A stretch of 64,000 bases of DNA from Floccularia luteovirens (GCA_009739215.1 VSJF01000005.1:248001-312000), one strand, 5' to 3'; shown: positions 9,899 to 22,904, numbered from the stretch's first letter. Notes: a model not told the origin generated them from the letters alone. Made by a program: numbers and translations.

Positions 9899-12800
9899 TT
9901 ATTTTTTAGCATTAGGCAATGATTGGCGATAAGCCTCTTCAAGTTCCTTTTGTAGGTTTGGCAGTACGGGCATGTAATTCTACGAGCGGTATATGAGTAA
10001 GTAGCAGCCAATAATAGGAGTAGCGGACATTACCTTAAATTCCATGCTAAATTCGCCTTTTCCTTGTGTAGATCCACGAAGCGCGTTTGAGTATCCAAAC
10101 ATGTCACTCAGTGCCACTTCGGCAATAGCAGTAAACTCATCATCACGGACTTCACTATCAACGATTGTTCCTCGTCGCGTGTTCAAACCACCGATAACCT
10201 GGCCTGTGTGTGGTATAAATGTTAGCGAAAATATTGACAATAATATATTTCATGGAGTATTCACTTTGGAATTCGACAGGTGCCACGACTTCAACGGTCA
10301 TTATAGGTTCAAGGATTACGGCACGTGCTTGCTTGTATGCTTCACGGAATGCACCAATTGTAGCCAACCGGAAAGCTAGTTCTGATGAGTCAACTGCGTG
10401 GAAAGCTCCTTCCTTGAGGACGAAACGGCATCCGGAGATAGGACTTCCATTCAAAGAACCCTTTTCTAGAGCTTCATAGAATCCCTTACAAACGGTGAAA
10501 AAAGTTAATTTCGGGAGGGTCAAAATAGGGAACATGTCTACCTTCTCGATAGCAGGAATATAGTTGGAAGGGATGCTTCCTCCCATAACCACATTCTCGA
10601 ATTCGACTTCCTTCCCAGTTTCGGGGTCCAGCTCCATCGGTTCAATGAATCCTACGACTTTGGCGTATTGTCCTGCACCTCCAGTTTGCTTCTTATGGAC
10701 ATAATTAAATTCAGCTCGTTGTGTGATAGTTTCCCTATAGGCAACCCGAGGCTTTCCGGTTACGCAATCCGTATTATATTCACGTCGCATGCGCTCGACG
10801 TAGATTTCCAAATGAAGCTCTCCCATTCCTGAAATAATAGTCTTCACGAGGAAAAGTTATAACCAACAGGAAAAGTAACATTGTATGGTATACTTACCTC
10901 CTTGCTTTCATGATCAATATGAACCTTGAAAGTCGGGTCTTCTTTTTGGAACCTATTCAGAGCACGGGAGAAGTTTGGTGTTTCTGCGCCCTTCGGTTTA
11001 ATGGCCAAAGATACTACAGGCTCGGGAACATACATCGAAGTCTGCAAGAGTATTAATGATTATTGTGTAGAAACTATGTATGTTGCACTTACCATGGAGA
11101 AGCTAGTCGAACCATCCGTGAAGGTATCTCCTGACGAGCAGTCCACACCGAAAATGGCACAGATTTCACCAGGTCCGATGGATTCAATGTCCTTTAATAA
11201 AAACTAACATCAGAGGATAATATATATGTACCACGGTTGATGACTTACCTCCATTTCATTACTGTGCATACGCACCAGACGTGGAACCTTGACCTTCTTA
11301 CCAGTACGCGCATTGTAGATGATACTAGACTTTTTCAAACTACCTTGATACACTCGCATATATGTCAGCTGTCCAAATCGGCCTTCTTCCAACTTAAATG
11401 CGAGCCCAACAAGAGGCGCATCAGCAGCAGGTACGAGAGGTACTTGGGGTGCAGATGCAGGCAGGTTGGTGTCGTGAGCCAGGACCTCGGACTCTGATGG
11501 ATTAGGTAAATATGCGCAGACACCATCCAACATCGGCTGTACAGCTGTGTTCTTGATCGCAGACCCGAGGAATACAGGTGAGAATTTGAGACCAACTGTA
11601 GACCTTCGAATAGCAGCGGCAATTTGATCGTTGTTGGGCAATTCATCATTTAAGACAAGTTCCCCAATTTCCTCATCAACCTCAGCGAGTTGCTCAATAA
11701 GCTCTGTCCGTTTTTCCTTTGCCAGTTTGATCACAGACTCGGGAATTTCATCTGATGTGACAACCTCGATTCTGAAATTGGAGTTAAGATGGTGTGCATC
11801 AGCATATAACAAGATATAATTTTTGACGTCGCTTACCCCTTTTGACCCTGGTTATAGATTGCTTTCCAATGGACAAGGTCCACAACACCTTTGAATCCAT
11901 CTTCAACCCCAATGGGAACCTGCACAGCAGCAGCAGGGATACGTAGTTTTGACCGGATTTGATTTATGATTCTCCAAGGATTAGCACCAGGTCTAGCGCA
12001 AGATAAGGTTAAGTTCAGAAATATGAATTAGAAATGGTCTCACCTGTCCATCTTGTTAATAAAAGATATTCGTGGAACATTATATCGCCGCATTTGTCTA
12101 TCTACCGTTGTCGTTTGGCTCTAATGATGTATATTTCATTAAATCCAGCTAGATTTTTAGGTGATAACACACACACCTGAACGCCTGCAACTGCGCATAA
12201 TACCAAAATAGCACCGTCTAATACCCGTAACGCACGTTCTACCTCAATGGTGAAGTCGACATGTCCTGTCAAATTATAAAGTATCAGAACCATCAACAAA
12301 CTCAAATCACACAGCTCCTTACCGGGCGTATCTATAATATTAATTGCATATTTCTGCTTTTCTCCAGATTTTATGTCCGTCGTTTCCCAGTCGCAGAACG
12401 TAGCAGCACTCTGGATGGTGATACCCTTTTCCCTCTCCAAATCCATGCTGTCCATCTTTGCACCCACTGAATCTCGACCACGGACCTAGATATATAAGTT
12501 ATTAGCATATTGTAACATTTAGTGTTAAAAGGAATAATTGAAACTCGAAGGAACACTGTCCATACAATCATAGATTAATAACTGGAAGAAAAGACGAACC
12601 TCATGAATTTCTCCTATGCGGCCAGTATAGTATAATATCCGTTCCGTCAATGTCGTCTTCCCGGAATCTATATGCGCAGAAACACCAATATTCCGTTGAA
12701 ATCTAAGCTTCTGGTGGTCTTTTTCCGTCAGCTCATGCTGAGGTGTTTGTGGTACAGGCTCTTCCTCCACCACTGCTGTTGGTTCCGGTGTAGGTTGTAC

Positions 12801-12923
12801 TTTCAATGCGGCAGCAGCAGATGCTGGACGTCGCCCGTAGATTGGCGAGATAGTACGCCATGATGAAAGTGTAGGTCGTAGTGAGCGTAGGGAATGGGAC
12901 TGGGCCAACGCACGGACCAGCAT
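9899..12923 (-). CDS. MEF1: mitochondrial elongation factor G
   Basis: Twelve exons (12600-12923, 12323-12485, 12177-12265, 12044-12120, 11837-11992, 11249-11771, 11093-11191, 10898-11041, 10542-10841, 10265-10484, 10034-10203, 9899-9979) join in phase to 781 residues. EF-G moves tRNA-mRNA through the mitochondrial ribosome by GTP hydrolysis. Seen: an Arg/Ser/Ala-rich N-terminus typical of a mitochondrial presequence, P-loop AHIDSGKTT, switch [32 protein letters not shown], then domain IV ([25 protein letters not shown]) and domain V ([20 protein letters not shown]). Length and domain order are normal. The ending [16 protein letters not shown] is recovered only by splicing the last intron; reading through it gives a false tail. 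Confidence 0.95.
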
Positions 12924-13344
12924 GATTGTTACCAGTAAGCTCTAGTGTAGATGAAATAGAACCTCGCCTTGGTACTCCAGACCAAGCGAAAGGGCACACT
13001 AAGAGCTGGCACTTCCGAGCCATCCGACAATTTTTTTTGATACTATGTGCTTACCTAATCAGGCTTGTATAATAACTTTGCAATCACCACAAACATATTC
13101 ACTTGCATTCCAAACTAAAAGACACAACTAGAATACACATGTTATTTTTTCATGACTACAACGCTATACAAATACTCATTATTATAGGAACGGTATAAGT
13201 TATCTAAATTAAACCCGTTACTAGCATGGAAAAGAAAAAATGTCCTAGTAACGTGCTACAGTGTTCGTGATATTAGAAAAATAATGTCCCACCATTCTAT
13301 ATAAATCATGTGTCCGAGTTAATCCATGGATGAAGGAGTGGTCT
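12924..13344. other. intergenic, EF-G promoter side
   Basis: About 420 AT-rich bases between the EF-G start and the 3' end of the chitin deacetylase gene, which share the minus strand. No gene or strong element was seen. Confidence 0.5.
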
Positions 13345-15637
13345 TTAATAGACTTGTGCGTATATTAATGTGGCGATCGTAGACAGTGTGACTAGCACTA
13401 TCAGCTCTGTAGACACAATGACAGAACGATAGGCAGCCGATGAGGCGGATGCTTGAGGTGGCGCAGAGTTTGTTGCGTTCAATTTTGGTTGTAAGGTCGG
13501 TGTCGGTTTAGCGCTAACAGCTATCACAGCTGCAGATTGAAGACTAGGAGTTATACTGGCTGGTGCCTTTTCTCCGTGGGTATCTCCGTGGATATCTCCG
13601 TGGATATCTCCATCAATGTCTGTAGAATTGTGGCAATCCCGATCAGCACCACTTTTGAATTGGTCAACTTGATTGAAATGTAACTCACACTGCTGGAAGT
13701 TTGCTTGCGTGTAGTTCTGTTCGACGTATGGCTGAGTAATATTGTAAGCCACTCCAACCGGCATGATATGCTAACAATGAAACAGTCAGACAAGGACAGG
13801 AATTTACTGATAACCCAACCCACTTTAAAAGCAGCTTTCAACATCGGATAGAACTTCATAGCTTGTGACATGGTGAAATTATTGAGTTCATGTGTTAGCA
13901 TGATCACCCCACCCTATGTCAACCTCAATTTATTCCTTCGGGTGGCTTTTCATGCTATGAAAAACATACCTGATCAAATAACCCCCTGCCCACATTATCG
14001 ATCAAGGTTTGGTAATTATTATCCACCATTTGGGGTGTGATAGAACCGGTATTGGCTTCCCAATCAAAGGAATCGTACTTCCACAGAATAGAACGAAGCC
14101 CAAGGCCATTTGCGATGGCCCTAATACGGTCGTCGATATCACCAAAAGGAGGCTAGCAAGACCGAATGATCAGTGGAACGCTCAAGGCATCAGAATTGAT
14201 ACTTCCGGCACATACCCTCCAGCAAGTAGGCGTAACTCCTGTTACGAGTTTGATCATCTCCCTCTGGTCTCATCCCCACATCAGTAAACTAAAATCAACC
14301 TTGTAAGTTATCACCCACAGCTGAAATGAGTTCTCATTAGTACAAAGAATAATCAAGATGGTGAGATTTTTATTTACTGTAATACAGTTCGGCAAATGCA
14401 TCTTGGCTGGAAAGCGAAGTCACTTTGAAACGGTCAGGGCCTGGTATACTGCGGTGAGGAAATCCCTAGCTCACTGTACTTGTGTGACCATGTGTCTAAA
14501 TTACGCCAAGTTAATCGATCTGCCTCAGTACGAAATCAAAATGCGACTTACGAACACACACTTCATGACCTGAGTGGATAGTCATCCTACCATATCAGAA
14601 AAAAGTTTGACCAATATACTACATCACACTGACCATCGACAATCGCTCTTTGTGCTTCCAATGGCAAGCCCATAACATTACTACCAATGAAGAACATGGC
14701 TATTAAAGCATTAGCGAAATCAACGCGTTTCTAAATTTAAGCACACTTACTAGCTGTCTGGTTTTGGTCCCGCAAATAATCGTAGAACGCATTATGCGTA
14801 CAATTTGGGCCGTCATCGAATCCATACCCTAGCGTTCTTGGCTATTTTTACCATCAACCTAATGAAGAAAGAAAATTACGGAAGTTGACTGACCTCTGGA
14901 ACACTTGCAATGTCAGGCGGCAAGCCTGCAGTCTTTGGTGTTACACATTGGCTAGCGGTCCACCAACAATCCGGATCTGAGGCATAATCGTATACGACTC
15001 CCGAGAAGTTTCCGGTGCTTGTCCCCTGGATAAAAAAAGAAGATGAGAAGTACATTCCTCATAAGTCAACTCGCCTACTCACTCTGGGTGCAATGTTGGG
15101 AATGCTACTGGATATGGAATTCCATTCATTCTGGGCATCCGTATCACCCTGGAGGATTGTAGCTGGCTGCCACATTGGGGGATAAGATGACAGCTGTGTA
15201 CCAACAGGGGCGTAGTAGTACGGTGTGCATTCCGCATTCCCATCTATGGGAATGTTGGATGTTAGCATCAATCAGACAGGAATTTGACTTGGGCATAAAT
15301 TTTTTTCACAACAAGCGCGCGTGTCTAGCAGGTGATCACCAGGCGCTCCGGCAAAGACGCAGAATCACAGAATCATATACAGTATTATATGTTCGGTAGA
15401 AGTACGAGCGGTGCCTTTAAATGCGATTCATGCATATGCATGCAAGTAGCCGAAGAATGCGGCAGAAATGTATTTATAGAATAAAAAGAGAGACATGCAA
15501 TGCTTACCCGCGATTGCGGCCTCACTGGCCTCTGACGAATGGTCCTGAGCCGATATCCCAGAAACTAACGAAACGCCCAATGCGATTAATGTCCACCCAG
15601 ACAGAGAGTGCTTCGAAGAGTTGTTCTTGAAATCCAT
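13345..15637 (-). CDS. chitin deacetylase, GPI-anchored
   Basis: Twelve exons (15508-15637, 15083-15243, 14894-15025, 14751-14841, 14634-14699, 14552-14569, 14475-14495, 14378-14422, 14216-14268, 13970-14152, 13824-13913, 13345-13770) give 471 residues. It is a carbohydrate esterase family 4 (NodB) enzyme that converts cell-wall chitin to chitosan. Seen: signal peptide around LIALGVSLVSGISAQ, motif 1 GFDDGP (catalytic and metal Asp), motif 2 HTWSH (zinc His pair), motif 3 RPPFGDIDDR, motif 4 DSFDW and motif 5 LTHE. After the catalytic part comes a Ser/Ala/Pro-rich stalk with short HGDI/HGDT repeats, then a hydrophobic C-terminus (ELIVLVTLSTIATLIYAQVY) fitting a GPI-anchor signal. Two exons are only 18 and 21 nt. 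All five motifs are intact, so it should be active. Confidence 0.93.
13571..13611 (-). repeat. 12-bp tandem repeat coding HGDI units
   Basis: Three and a bit copies of a 12-base unit (GGAGATATCCAC on the coding strand, with small variants) code an acidic/His run of HGDI, HGDI and HGDT in the stalk of the chitin deacetylase. In-frame units make copy number free to vary. Confidence 0.8.
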
Positions 15638-18626
15638 ATGCGTCGTTGAGTGAAAGTAAAGTAGTTTATGTTCGTGTCTCGCCGGTGAGCAGTCAAGAAA
15701 GAGCGTATTAAAAAAGATAGGTATATGAGGAGTTCGCCTCGGCTGTAACACAAGACGGGAAAGAGAATTAGGGTCTGGCGGACGAGAGCTGCAGAGCGCA
15801 ATGATGTGGGGAGTGAGGGTAGAATTGCGCGAAGGAGAGTAGTTGCAATAGTAATTCTATTTATATGGGACGCGGACGTCACGGCGTCTGACCGCCGTTC
15901 GCATTACAAAGGAACTTCAAGTTAACATCATGTAGACGATCACTGAAATGGCAGCATTTCGCGTTCAGAACGGCTAGCTGCCATTTTACCCTTGATGCTC
16001 AAAAGGAGCTAACGATATTGATATCTCTGAATCGTAGCTAAATGAAGCTGCACAACCCCGGTATATTAATGGTGTTGGTTTTTGCAGATTTTTTTTTTGG
16101 TCATCACTTGTTAAAAACTGTTTCACGTCGTATGTCTTGCACGCCCCGCTTTTGCCGTCAGTAGGGCAGGATACAGAGTCTCCTGTGTTATGTTATTGTC
16201 TTTTAGTAACTTTATATCACGCATCCACGTCGGAAAAAGATGGAAGATCTAGATACGTGCCTCGACTTTATCTGTAACTGCATTCGAACGTGTGCCTAGG
16301 GTCCTAGATATCCTTTGACCTTGAGTACCACATGCGCCCATTCTATGATTTGCTTCCCGGTTTCTTCAAGTAGCAGCACCATTATCAACCGGAGGCATCG
16401 TTGGGCTTTGTACGGACAACATGTTTTCCTGCAGGCATCCGATTACCATGCATGTGGGTGGCCCGGAGGTGATCGTGATGCAGTGATGGTCACTATATGT
16501 GTCGACTCCCTTGGCACCAACAGGCATTCAGCGCTGTTTAGTACACACCGTTTGTTCAAAGTTGTTGATCATTATACCCACACACTTACCATGCTGTCAT
16601 GTGTGTATTATGAGGGAAAGTAAGGCCATACTTGGTTTAGATTTGCCATCAACCACATCAAACTTCCCTCATTATGTCCGGGTCCATCAAACAGTCCACC
16701 TGGCTGCACTGTTCGTATCGGATAACCTGCAAACCCGCAGTATGTTCAGGTTACTCATCACAAGTGTAGTCTTTGATTGCCCGGTCCGGATAGATCGTAA
16801 ATATTTCGTACTTTTACAATGAAGTACAAAGATATCATATTATTCCGGAATATACATATCTTAATGACTAGCACCTATAGGGCGAAGGGCCACTAATTCT
16901 TCTCTAATAAGTATCAAGGATATCTTAGGGGTATAGGGGACAATAATCATTCTTCCTCCCATTGAGTTGTTAATTGTGACTCAGTCTGCATCAACTATAA
17001 GTAGTACGTCTCAAATTATAGTGCCGGCACATAAAACTGACGTGCCGAACAAAACATTTTTACTCTTTGTCGACTAGAATGGTAAAGTGCATCTCATACA
17101 CCGTGGTGACCACCTAAGGTCTAACGTAACGGAGATCTTAAAATAAACGTTAACTTTGTTAGGAAGAGATGTGGTTCATACATTTTAGTGAGTGATCAGG
17201 AGCCTTTGGGGCGACCAATCATAACAATCAGTGAATTGCCGACCTGTTCCAATTAGTAAGATACAAGCTAAGGGCTGAAAGGGAGCCGTGAAATAGGAGG
17301 ATGCAAGCGTCACCCCAGGTTGATGTCATATATAAGACTGTTGTTCCATTAACCTGTTTTGGGGCGATACATACATATGATATACATAGTGCCATCTGAG
17401 TCGCGGGAAGTTATCGGATAGTTGGATTCTTCAACCTCCGAGTTGAATACGAAACCCAGAATATTGACTTGACGTTCTGCTAAAGTATTGATTGTGTTTG
17501 AAGGGTCAACAATGACAGTAAGCGGTTCTCCTGCCTTCAACTTGTAAATTTACAGTGGCATAGAACGTTGGCGGGCGATGATTTGATACAGCCGACTGAT
17601 GTTGGCGCTAACTCTGACCATGATTAATGACAATATTCGTAGCTTGATTGATGCTGGGAATAGATGTATGGAATAATTGATGGGTAAACTCAAGAGGCAC
17701 AAGGAGGGAAGAATTCCTGGGAAACTTGATGCAGGTGCCTGAGAGTTTACACTGAGCGAAACGCCAGGCGCATCCCATGCTATTTCGTAATATATGAATT
17801 TGGTGAGAGAGCCCCTCGTCTCGGCTGGGGTCGATTTCGGCAACGAGGTGGTGGCTTGATTTCGGGAACCACGACGACGGGATCATAAAGTTGAGCATAC
17901 CGTCCGGGGTGAGTTGAATTGACCGTCGTATGAAGAGAATAGCGCGGACCAAAGATGATAGTGAACATCGGTATTAATATATCGCGACCTAAATCATCAA
18001 CGACGTCTGGTATGTCGCCATTCATACTTTGAACCACATGGAGAGGAGGTAGGAAAGCCGTCCATCACAGGAGTATATTAACGTTGCCGTCGCCAGGGAG
18101 ACGTACGGAAACACATACGTACTTATTTTTCAGGGAGATGAGGGCATGAGCAAAATACATATATCGTCTGTACCTAAGGGATATAATCAACGAGTGCCCG
18201 GGTATCATGATGCAGTTTCCTGCGTAACAGCACTGCGTAACCAACATTTATTACATAAGCTACTGGGCTAGGATAGAAATGGGCAAATTGGGGTCAAATT
18301 AGACTCAAACGGGGTAATTGATCAGTAAAATTTAAAATAATTTGGGTACAATAATTTGTGGAGAGGATTTTGACAGGTTGTACCTATCACGTGAGGGTAT
18401 ATTCTGAAGTTCTTGTGAATTCAGAATTGGTATCTTCTCTCAAATTCCTTGTTCTCCGGTGGGCATGCTCCCTCATCGCTCTCCATAGTCTCAGTCTCCG
18501 CTGTCTCTACATTGTTTCTCACTCATTACAACATCACTTTCGCTTACACTTTCACAGTCTCCAGGCGTTTCTGTCTTCAACAGGACGCAGCGCGGTCCTG
18601 TTTATATCCATCCATACATCCACAAT
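15638..18626. other. 3-kb gene-poor stretch
   Basis: No confident gene. The 15638-15900 part is the chitin deacetylase promoter. Plus-strand frames at 16315-16822 and 18358-18733 show no family motif. A minus-strand patch at 17349-18037 is listed separately because three neighbouring frames look protein-like. Confidence 0.5.
17349..18037 (-). other. possible unrecognised gene or decayed remnant
   Basis: On the minus strand three overlapping frames read like parts of a secreted beta-rich protein: GPRYSLHTTVNSTHPGRYAQ and SIQLTPDGMLNFMIPSSWF near 17.85-17.95 kb, YEIAWDAPGVSLSVNSQAPA near 17.75 kb, and KAGEPLTVIVDPSNTINTLA near 17.5 kb. I could not join them with convincing splice sites, and I recognise no family. 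It could be a small intron-rich gene, a pseudogene, or chance. Confidence 0.25.
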
Positions 18627-21600
18627 ATGGACTCAAATTTCAAATTTCCGCGTCAGATTGCACCTATTCCCCGCTCAGGAGGCACATCGAACGGCACGGC
18701 CTCGACACCCAAAGCGGAAACACCAAATCGTGAATCGAATGCATTGCGTGCGTCTGTGCTTGACGCTGCGTTACAGCTGGGCCTTGCCAATAACTCCATC
18801 GTTGCTGACTGGATCTTCAATAACCCCGTGACGGAAGGGGACGAAGAGGTGAGAACTATTTCAAATTTTACAGGTGTGCTATCTTGGCCACCATAAGCCG
18901 AACTTGGCAAGGAAATTTTCACCACCGTTTTTCCGCGTGCAATATCCAGCATCGTCATGAGCTTGCTTATGGATATGTGATATGCACCTTCATGCTGCTG
19001 CCTCAGGGTCACTTAAGATGAAGTCCCCTCCTTACCCCAAGGTCGTTTAGTGACCCTGATGTGTTTCATTGCAACGGACATAATTTTGCTAACAAGTTCA
19101 GTTTGGTCACGAAACCGCCGAATCCACCGAAGAAGGGCGGTTCTATCATTTCATCATATACCGGCTTTTTGGCAAATGTGCTCTGTTATAGATTATTTTG
19201 CCACCCTTCGAAGGGTCAAAATAACCGTTTGGCTCTTGGTGTTCCTTTCTCATGCGACACTACTCTACTTTTCGTTGGAGTACTGACCACTTTCTGTTCT
19301 TCGCTTTAGGAACCTGTTTCATCCCCCAGCTTAACTTATGGTTCTTCGGCTACATCTGAAGAATCAATTGATGAATCATCCTCTCCATATTTTTCATCAA
19401 TTTCGACGCAGGCCTCCCCTCAACAACATACCAATGTAAACACACGAACTTTTGATACCCCAGTCATCACCTCGGAACAGCCGGACGACCCGTCTGATGA
19501 ATCCTTCCAAGATCCTTTCGCCCGTCTAAAGCCTAATGATGCTATTAATGGATATGGAGCTCCTGCTAGCAGTTTGACCTTCGCACCTACGTCTATCCCT
19601 CCTCGTACTACGACACCTTCAGGTAGTCGTGGCGCGAAGCTGAGGAAGAGAAGAGACGGCTATGACAGTGATGGAGGCTATCTTAGTGATACCGGCAAAA
19701 AGAAGGATAAAAAGGATAAGAAAAAGGACAACGCTGCGCATGAGCTGGAGAAAGAACGTGCGAAAGCTGCCAAAGCTCAAGCAAAGGAAGAGAAGCTTCA
19801 GGAGAGAAGGGAGAAAGAGGAAGAACGCAAACGGAAGAAAAGCCTTTTATCGGCATCCAAAACCGCTGCAAAAAAAGACGCTGACTTTGGTTATGAGACT
19901 GATGGCGGTTCGTCTTTCAGTAGGACACAAACTTCCAGAGTCAAGTTGAAGAAGAGCAAAGTATCTGGTGATGGTTATGAAACAGACAACGGGTATCAGT
20001 CAACCTCAAACCTCAAGAAGTCAAAGACTAGGTTTTTCAAACTTGGAACGAAAAACTCTCGTCCAGACTTATCTACAGAAAGTAATGGGTCGATTACACC
20101 ACCTGTGGTCAAAAAAGAAGAGCCGATGCCTCTTCCGATTGCAGAGAGATTTGCTAAAACATTAGCAACTACCCCATCCCCGACTTTGGAAACTGAATCG
20201 ATTGACGCAACCCCAAGCAGAGCGAACACACCTCAGCCCCAGGTTCGATCGATGACATCCACCCCTACGTTTATCAAGAGCCAGCCGCAGAGTGCATATT
20301 CAACGGATAACCATTCTACTGACAGAGACTCATATGGTTCATCAGTGTCACCAGCGCCTCTCAGGAAAAGTTCGAAGCGTGACGGTGGTCACTTCTCGGC
20401 ACCACGCGACTCTAGACACAGTGACAGTAGTACCAATCACTCCATTAACACTTCAACACAGCTCTCCCCAGCTTCTACAGAATCGTTCCCACTCTCTCCT
20501 ATCACACCTAATGACGCTCCTCCTCACCGCTTCCTTGATGCTCCGACTTTTCGAAATAGCCGATCACCATCACCTATCCCCAAGCACTTCAATGGCCCCC
20601 CTTCGTGTCAATAAGGCTTCAATAAGTAAACCCATTTTGAGTTCTCTCACTGTTCCCAATAATCTGGGCAATGACTTGGCACGGGCACCATCACCTGCGC
20701 AGAATCATTCACCTATCTCTCCATATGTCGTAGTCACCCCAATCACAGGCTCGTCACCTTCACCTTCACCCCTTTATCCACGGAATATTAAATCAGACAA
20801 TCTGGAAGCTCGCCCTCAAAACATTACATCAAGGAGTGTTTCGCCCGCTAAACCCATACAGAATTTCCTCCAGCGGCCAGTTTCCTCCGTCAAACCATCA
20901 TCTGATTATATTGTACCATCTCCAAGGGCATCGCCTATACCCAGTGCAAACCCAAACGTGCTTGCGTATTATGATATCCCACCACCGAACCCTCCACCAG
21001 CCGCGCCGTTGCCAAATGTTCCCCCTTCTGGACCACCTCCCTCACCTCTACGTGCCCGCCTACAGGAGCCTGTCCGATCGATCAAAGATCAAATTGCACT
21101 GTTTAACCAGCCGATACCTTCTATTCAGAGAGGCAAAGAGACGCCGTTCCCCCCTCGACCACTCCTACCTGGTGGGGGTGTTAGTGGAAGGACGGCTGAT
21201 ATAGGCATGAAATTCGAGGATAAGGTGAACGTGAAGCGGTACAGAGATCTTTACGCTATAAATACCCGGCAAAATAGCCCCAACAGAGAACAGAATCTAT
21301 CACCCCAGGTTGGCGAGGTCGTGAACCCTGCGTTCTTCTATAACCATACCCCACGCTCGAATGGCATCGAAACCAAGAAAGTAGTGCAGGATGATGATGT
21401 AGAGGGAATCAAAGATGTCCTCCAGAGGTACGATGATACCAGCTCAGAGGGCCACGAAGGGGGCAAAGCATTGGAAAGTCGCCGATCGTTTGAGGCACTC
21501 AAGGAGGCGGATGATAGTTTTTGCGTAACCGATTATTACGGAGATGAAAGGGATGATGAGGATGAGGATGATGACCGGACCGTTGATTTTGAAAGAAATA

Positions 21601-21809
21601 ATCGGTGGAGTGGCAGCATCTATAGTAGGGCAAGCATCATGGATACAGACAAAAGCGAGGCGACGAGGGAACGATTTATCCAACGAGTGGAAGCCATGTT
21701 GAAGGAGCAAGGACGGGGTGAGCCGGCTATTCCCCCCGTACCGAAACTACCAGAAGGCTTGGTTGGTGCGAAAACATTCACTGCTGGCAAAAGCTGGAAT
21801 AGATTCTAG
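18627..21809 (+). CDS. large disordered Ser/Pro-rich protein, frame broken by one base
   Basis: First exon 18627-18848 (start MDSNFKFPRQIAPIPRSGG), then a main exon 19310-21809. The sequence is mostly disordered: repeated YDSDGGYLSD, GYETDGGSS and DGYETDNGYQ units, a Lys/Glu coiled region (HELEKERAKAAKAQAKEEK), long Ser/Pro/Thr tracts, a Pro-rich piece (IPPPNPPPAAPLPNVPPSGP) that could bind SH3 or profilin-type partners, a short conserved-looking core (SIKDQIALFNQP) and an acidic C-terminus. The frame used up to 20595 ends at a stop at 20612-20614, but the continuation lies in the next frame from about 20596. Dropping one C from the C6 run at 20596-20601 restores one chain of about 906 residues. 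The 461-bp intron is long for this genome and may hide an exon. Function unknown; a cytoskeletal or polarity role is only suggested by composition. Confidence 0.65.
20596..20601 (+). other. C6 run at the frame break
   Basis: Before this run the Ser/Pro-rich protein reads in one frame, after it in another, both long and of matching composition. No intron with GT...AG of suitable length spans the point. It is either a homopolymer error in the assembly or a real frameshift. Confidence 0.6.
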
Positions 21810-22904
21810 CTTTTGATTTTACTTTTGATATTTACTTTTTTTTTCTTGGTTTAAAAGTATCTACCACTGGATAAGTTTTGGCGTTTCTGTTTTATGTTTT
21901 GCATAGCTTTCTACCATCGTCATGCACATTATATCGAAACTTTTGAATTATGCAAGGGTTGGCTGCCGGTAGAGGCTGGTCTCTGTATCCTTTCACCTCC
22001 CCTGCCTTGCGTATTTATGTTTGTGGCTTTTCTTGGATCTCATCATCTCAATGTGAATCTAATAACATGATACCAAAGCTATTTTTTGGGATCAAATCGT
22101 ATACTGTGAGTTTCACTTAATGAACTTGAGGTTTTTTTTTTGAAATACTATGCGCAAAAATGAGGTGAACTGATGAAAGAGGTGTGTTGAACACGATGGA
22201 TCATGCACAGCTTACGTGTTCATTGACGGTATTGATATATTAATATGGCCGCGTTCCAGTTTGCAACACCCATGCAGCCAGGTCTTTGTTTCGTCCGGTT
22301 TACTTACCTTATACATGCATTATGGATGGTGATGTGCGTGCTTTCTTCAAAAGTACTAATGGCCTTTTGCACCAATATAGAAGTCGTAAACTCTGTCTCC
22401 TTTAACCTATGAACCTTAGTCTCAGTCCGTCACTGAAATTATACCTCTTTCCAACAGATCGTGTTACAAAAACAGTTAATTACATTTTGTGATTCCAAGT
22501 CCGCGTCCTTACTCCTCATGACCGTTCTATATTATAACCAATTGCAAAGCAAGGCCGCAGGGGTGAGAAAAGACTTTTTTTGTTAACTTCTCAAACCCGG
22601 GTATTCGTACATTACAATTTGCAGTTGGTACATATGAATCGATACTCAAAACTATCGAGTCATAAAACGTAAAGCTTCGAACTTGAAGATCTCTCATGAA
22701 ACACAACCCCTCAGACAAGGATTTACAAAAAAAGCGAAATGAAATGCCACATCCGAGCCCCCCTTCTCTCGCCTGGGGATAAAAACAACTGAGTAGAATC
22801 TTTTGTGGGTGCACCAATCTAGTTGAAAGCAGGCTTTCTTCGCACAGAAATCTCTAGCAAAAAATAACCTCACATTACACAAAGGAACTCGACGAAATAC
22901 CCTC
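21810..22904. other. intergenic
   Basis: About 1.1 kb with the 3' region of the Ser/Pro-rich gene and the promoter of the HET-like gene. Short minus-strand frames at 22527-22906 have no motif. No gene seen. Confidence 0.5.

Noticed and set aside
9763..10011. Minus-strand 82-residue frame at the EF-G 3' end
   Set aside because: It reads through the last EF-G intron; splicing gives the conserved EF-G C-terminus instead.
10044..10479. Plus-strand frames over EF-G domain IV-V
   Set aside because: Antisense to confirmed EF-G exons; no independent motif.
16315..16822. Two overlapping plus-strand frames of about 100 residues
   Set aside because: Composition is random-like (His/Cys/Ser mix) and no splice-linked neighbours were found.
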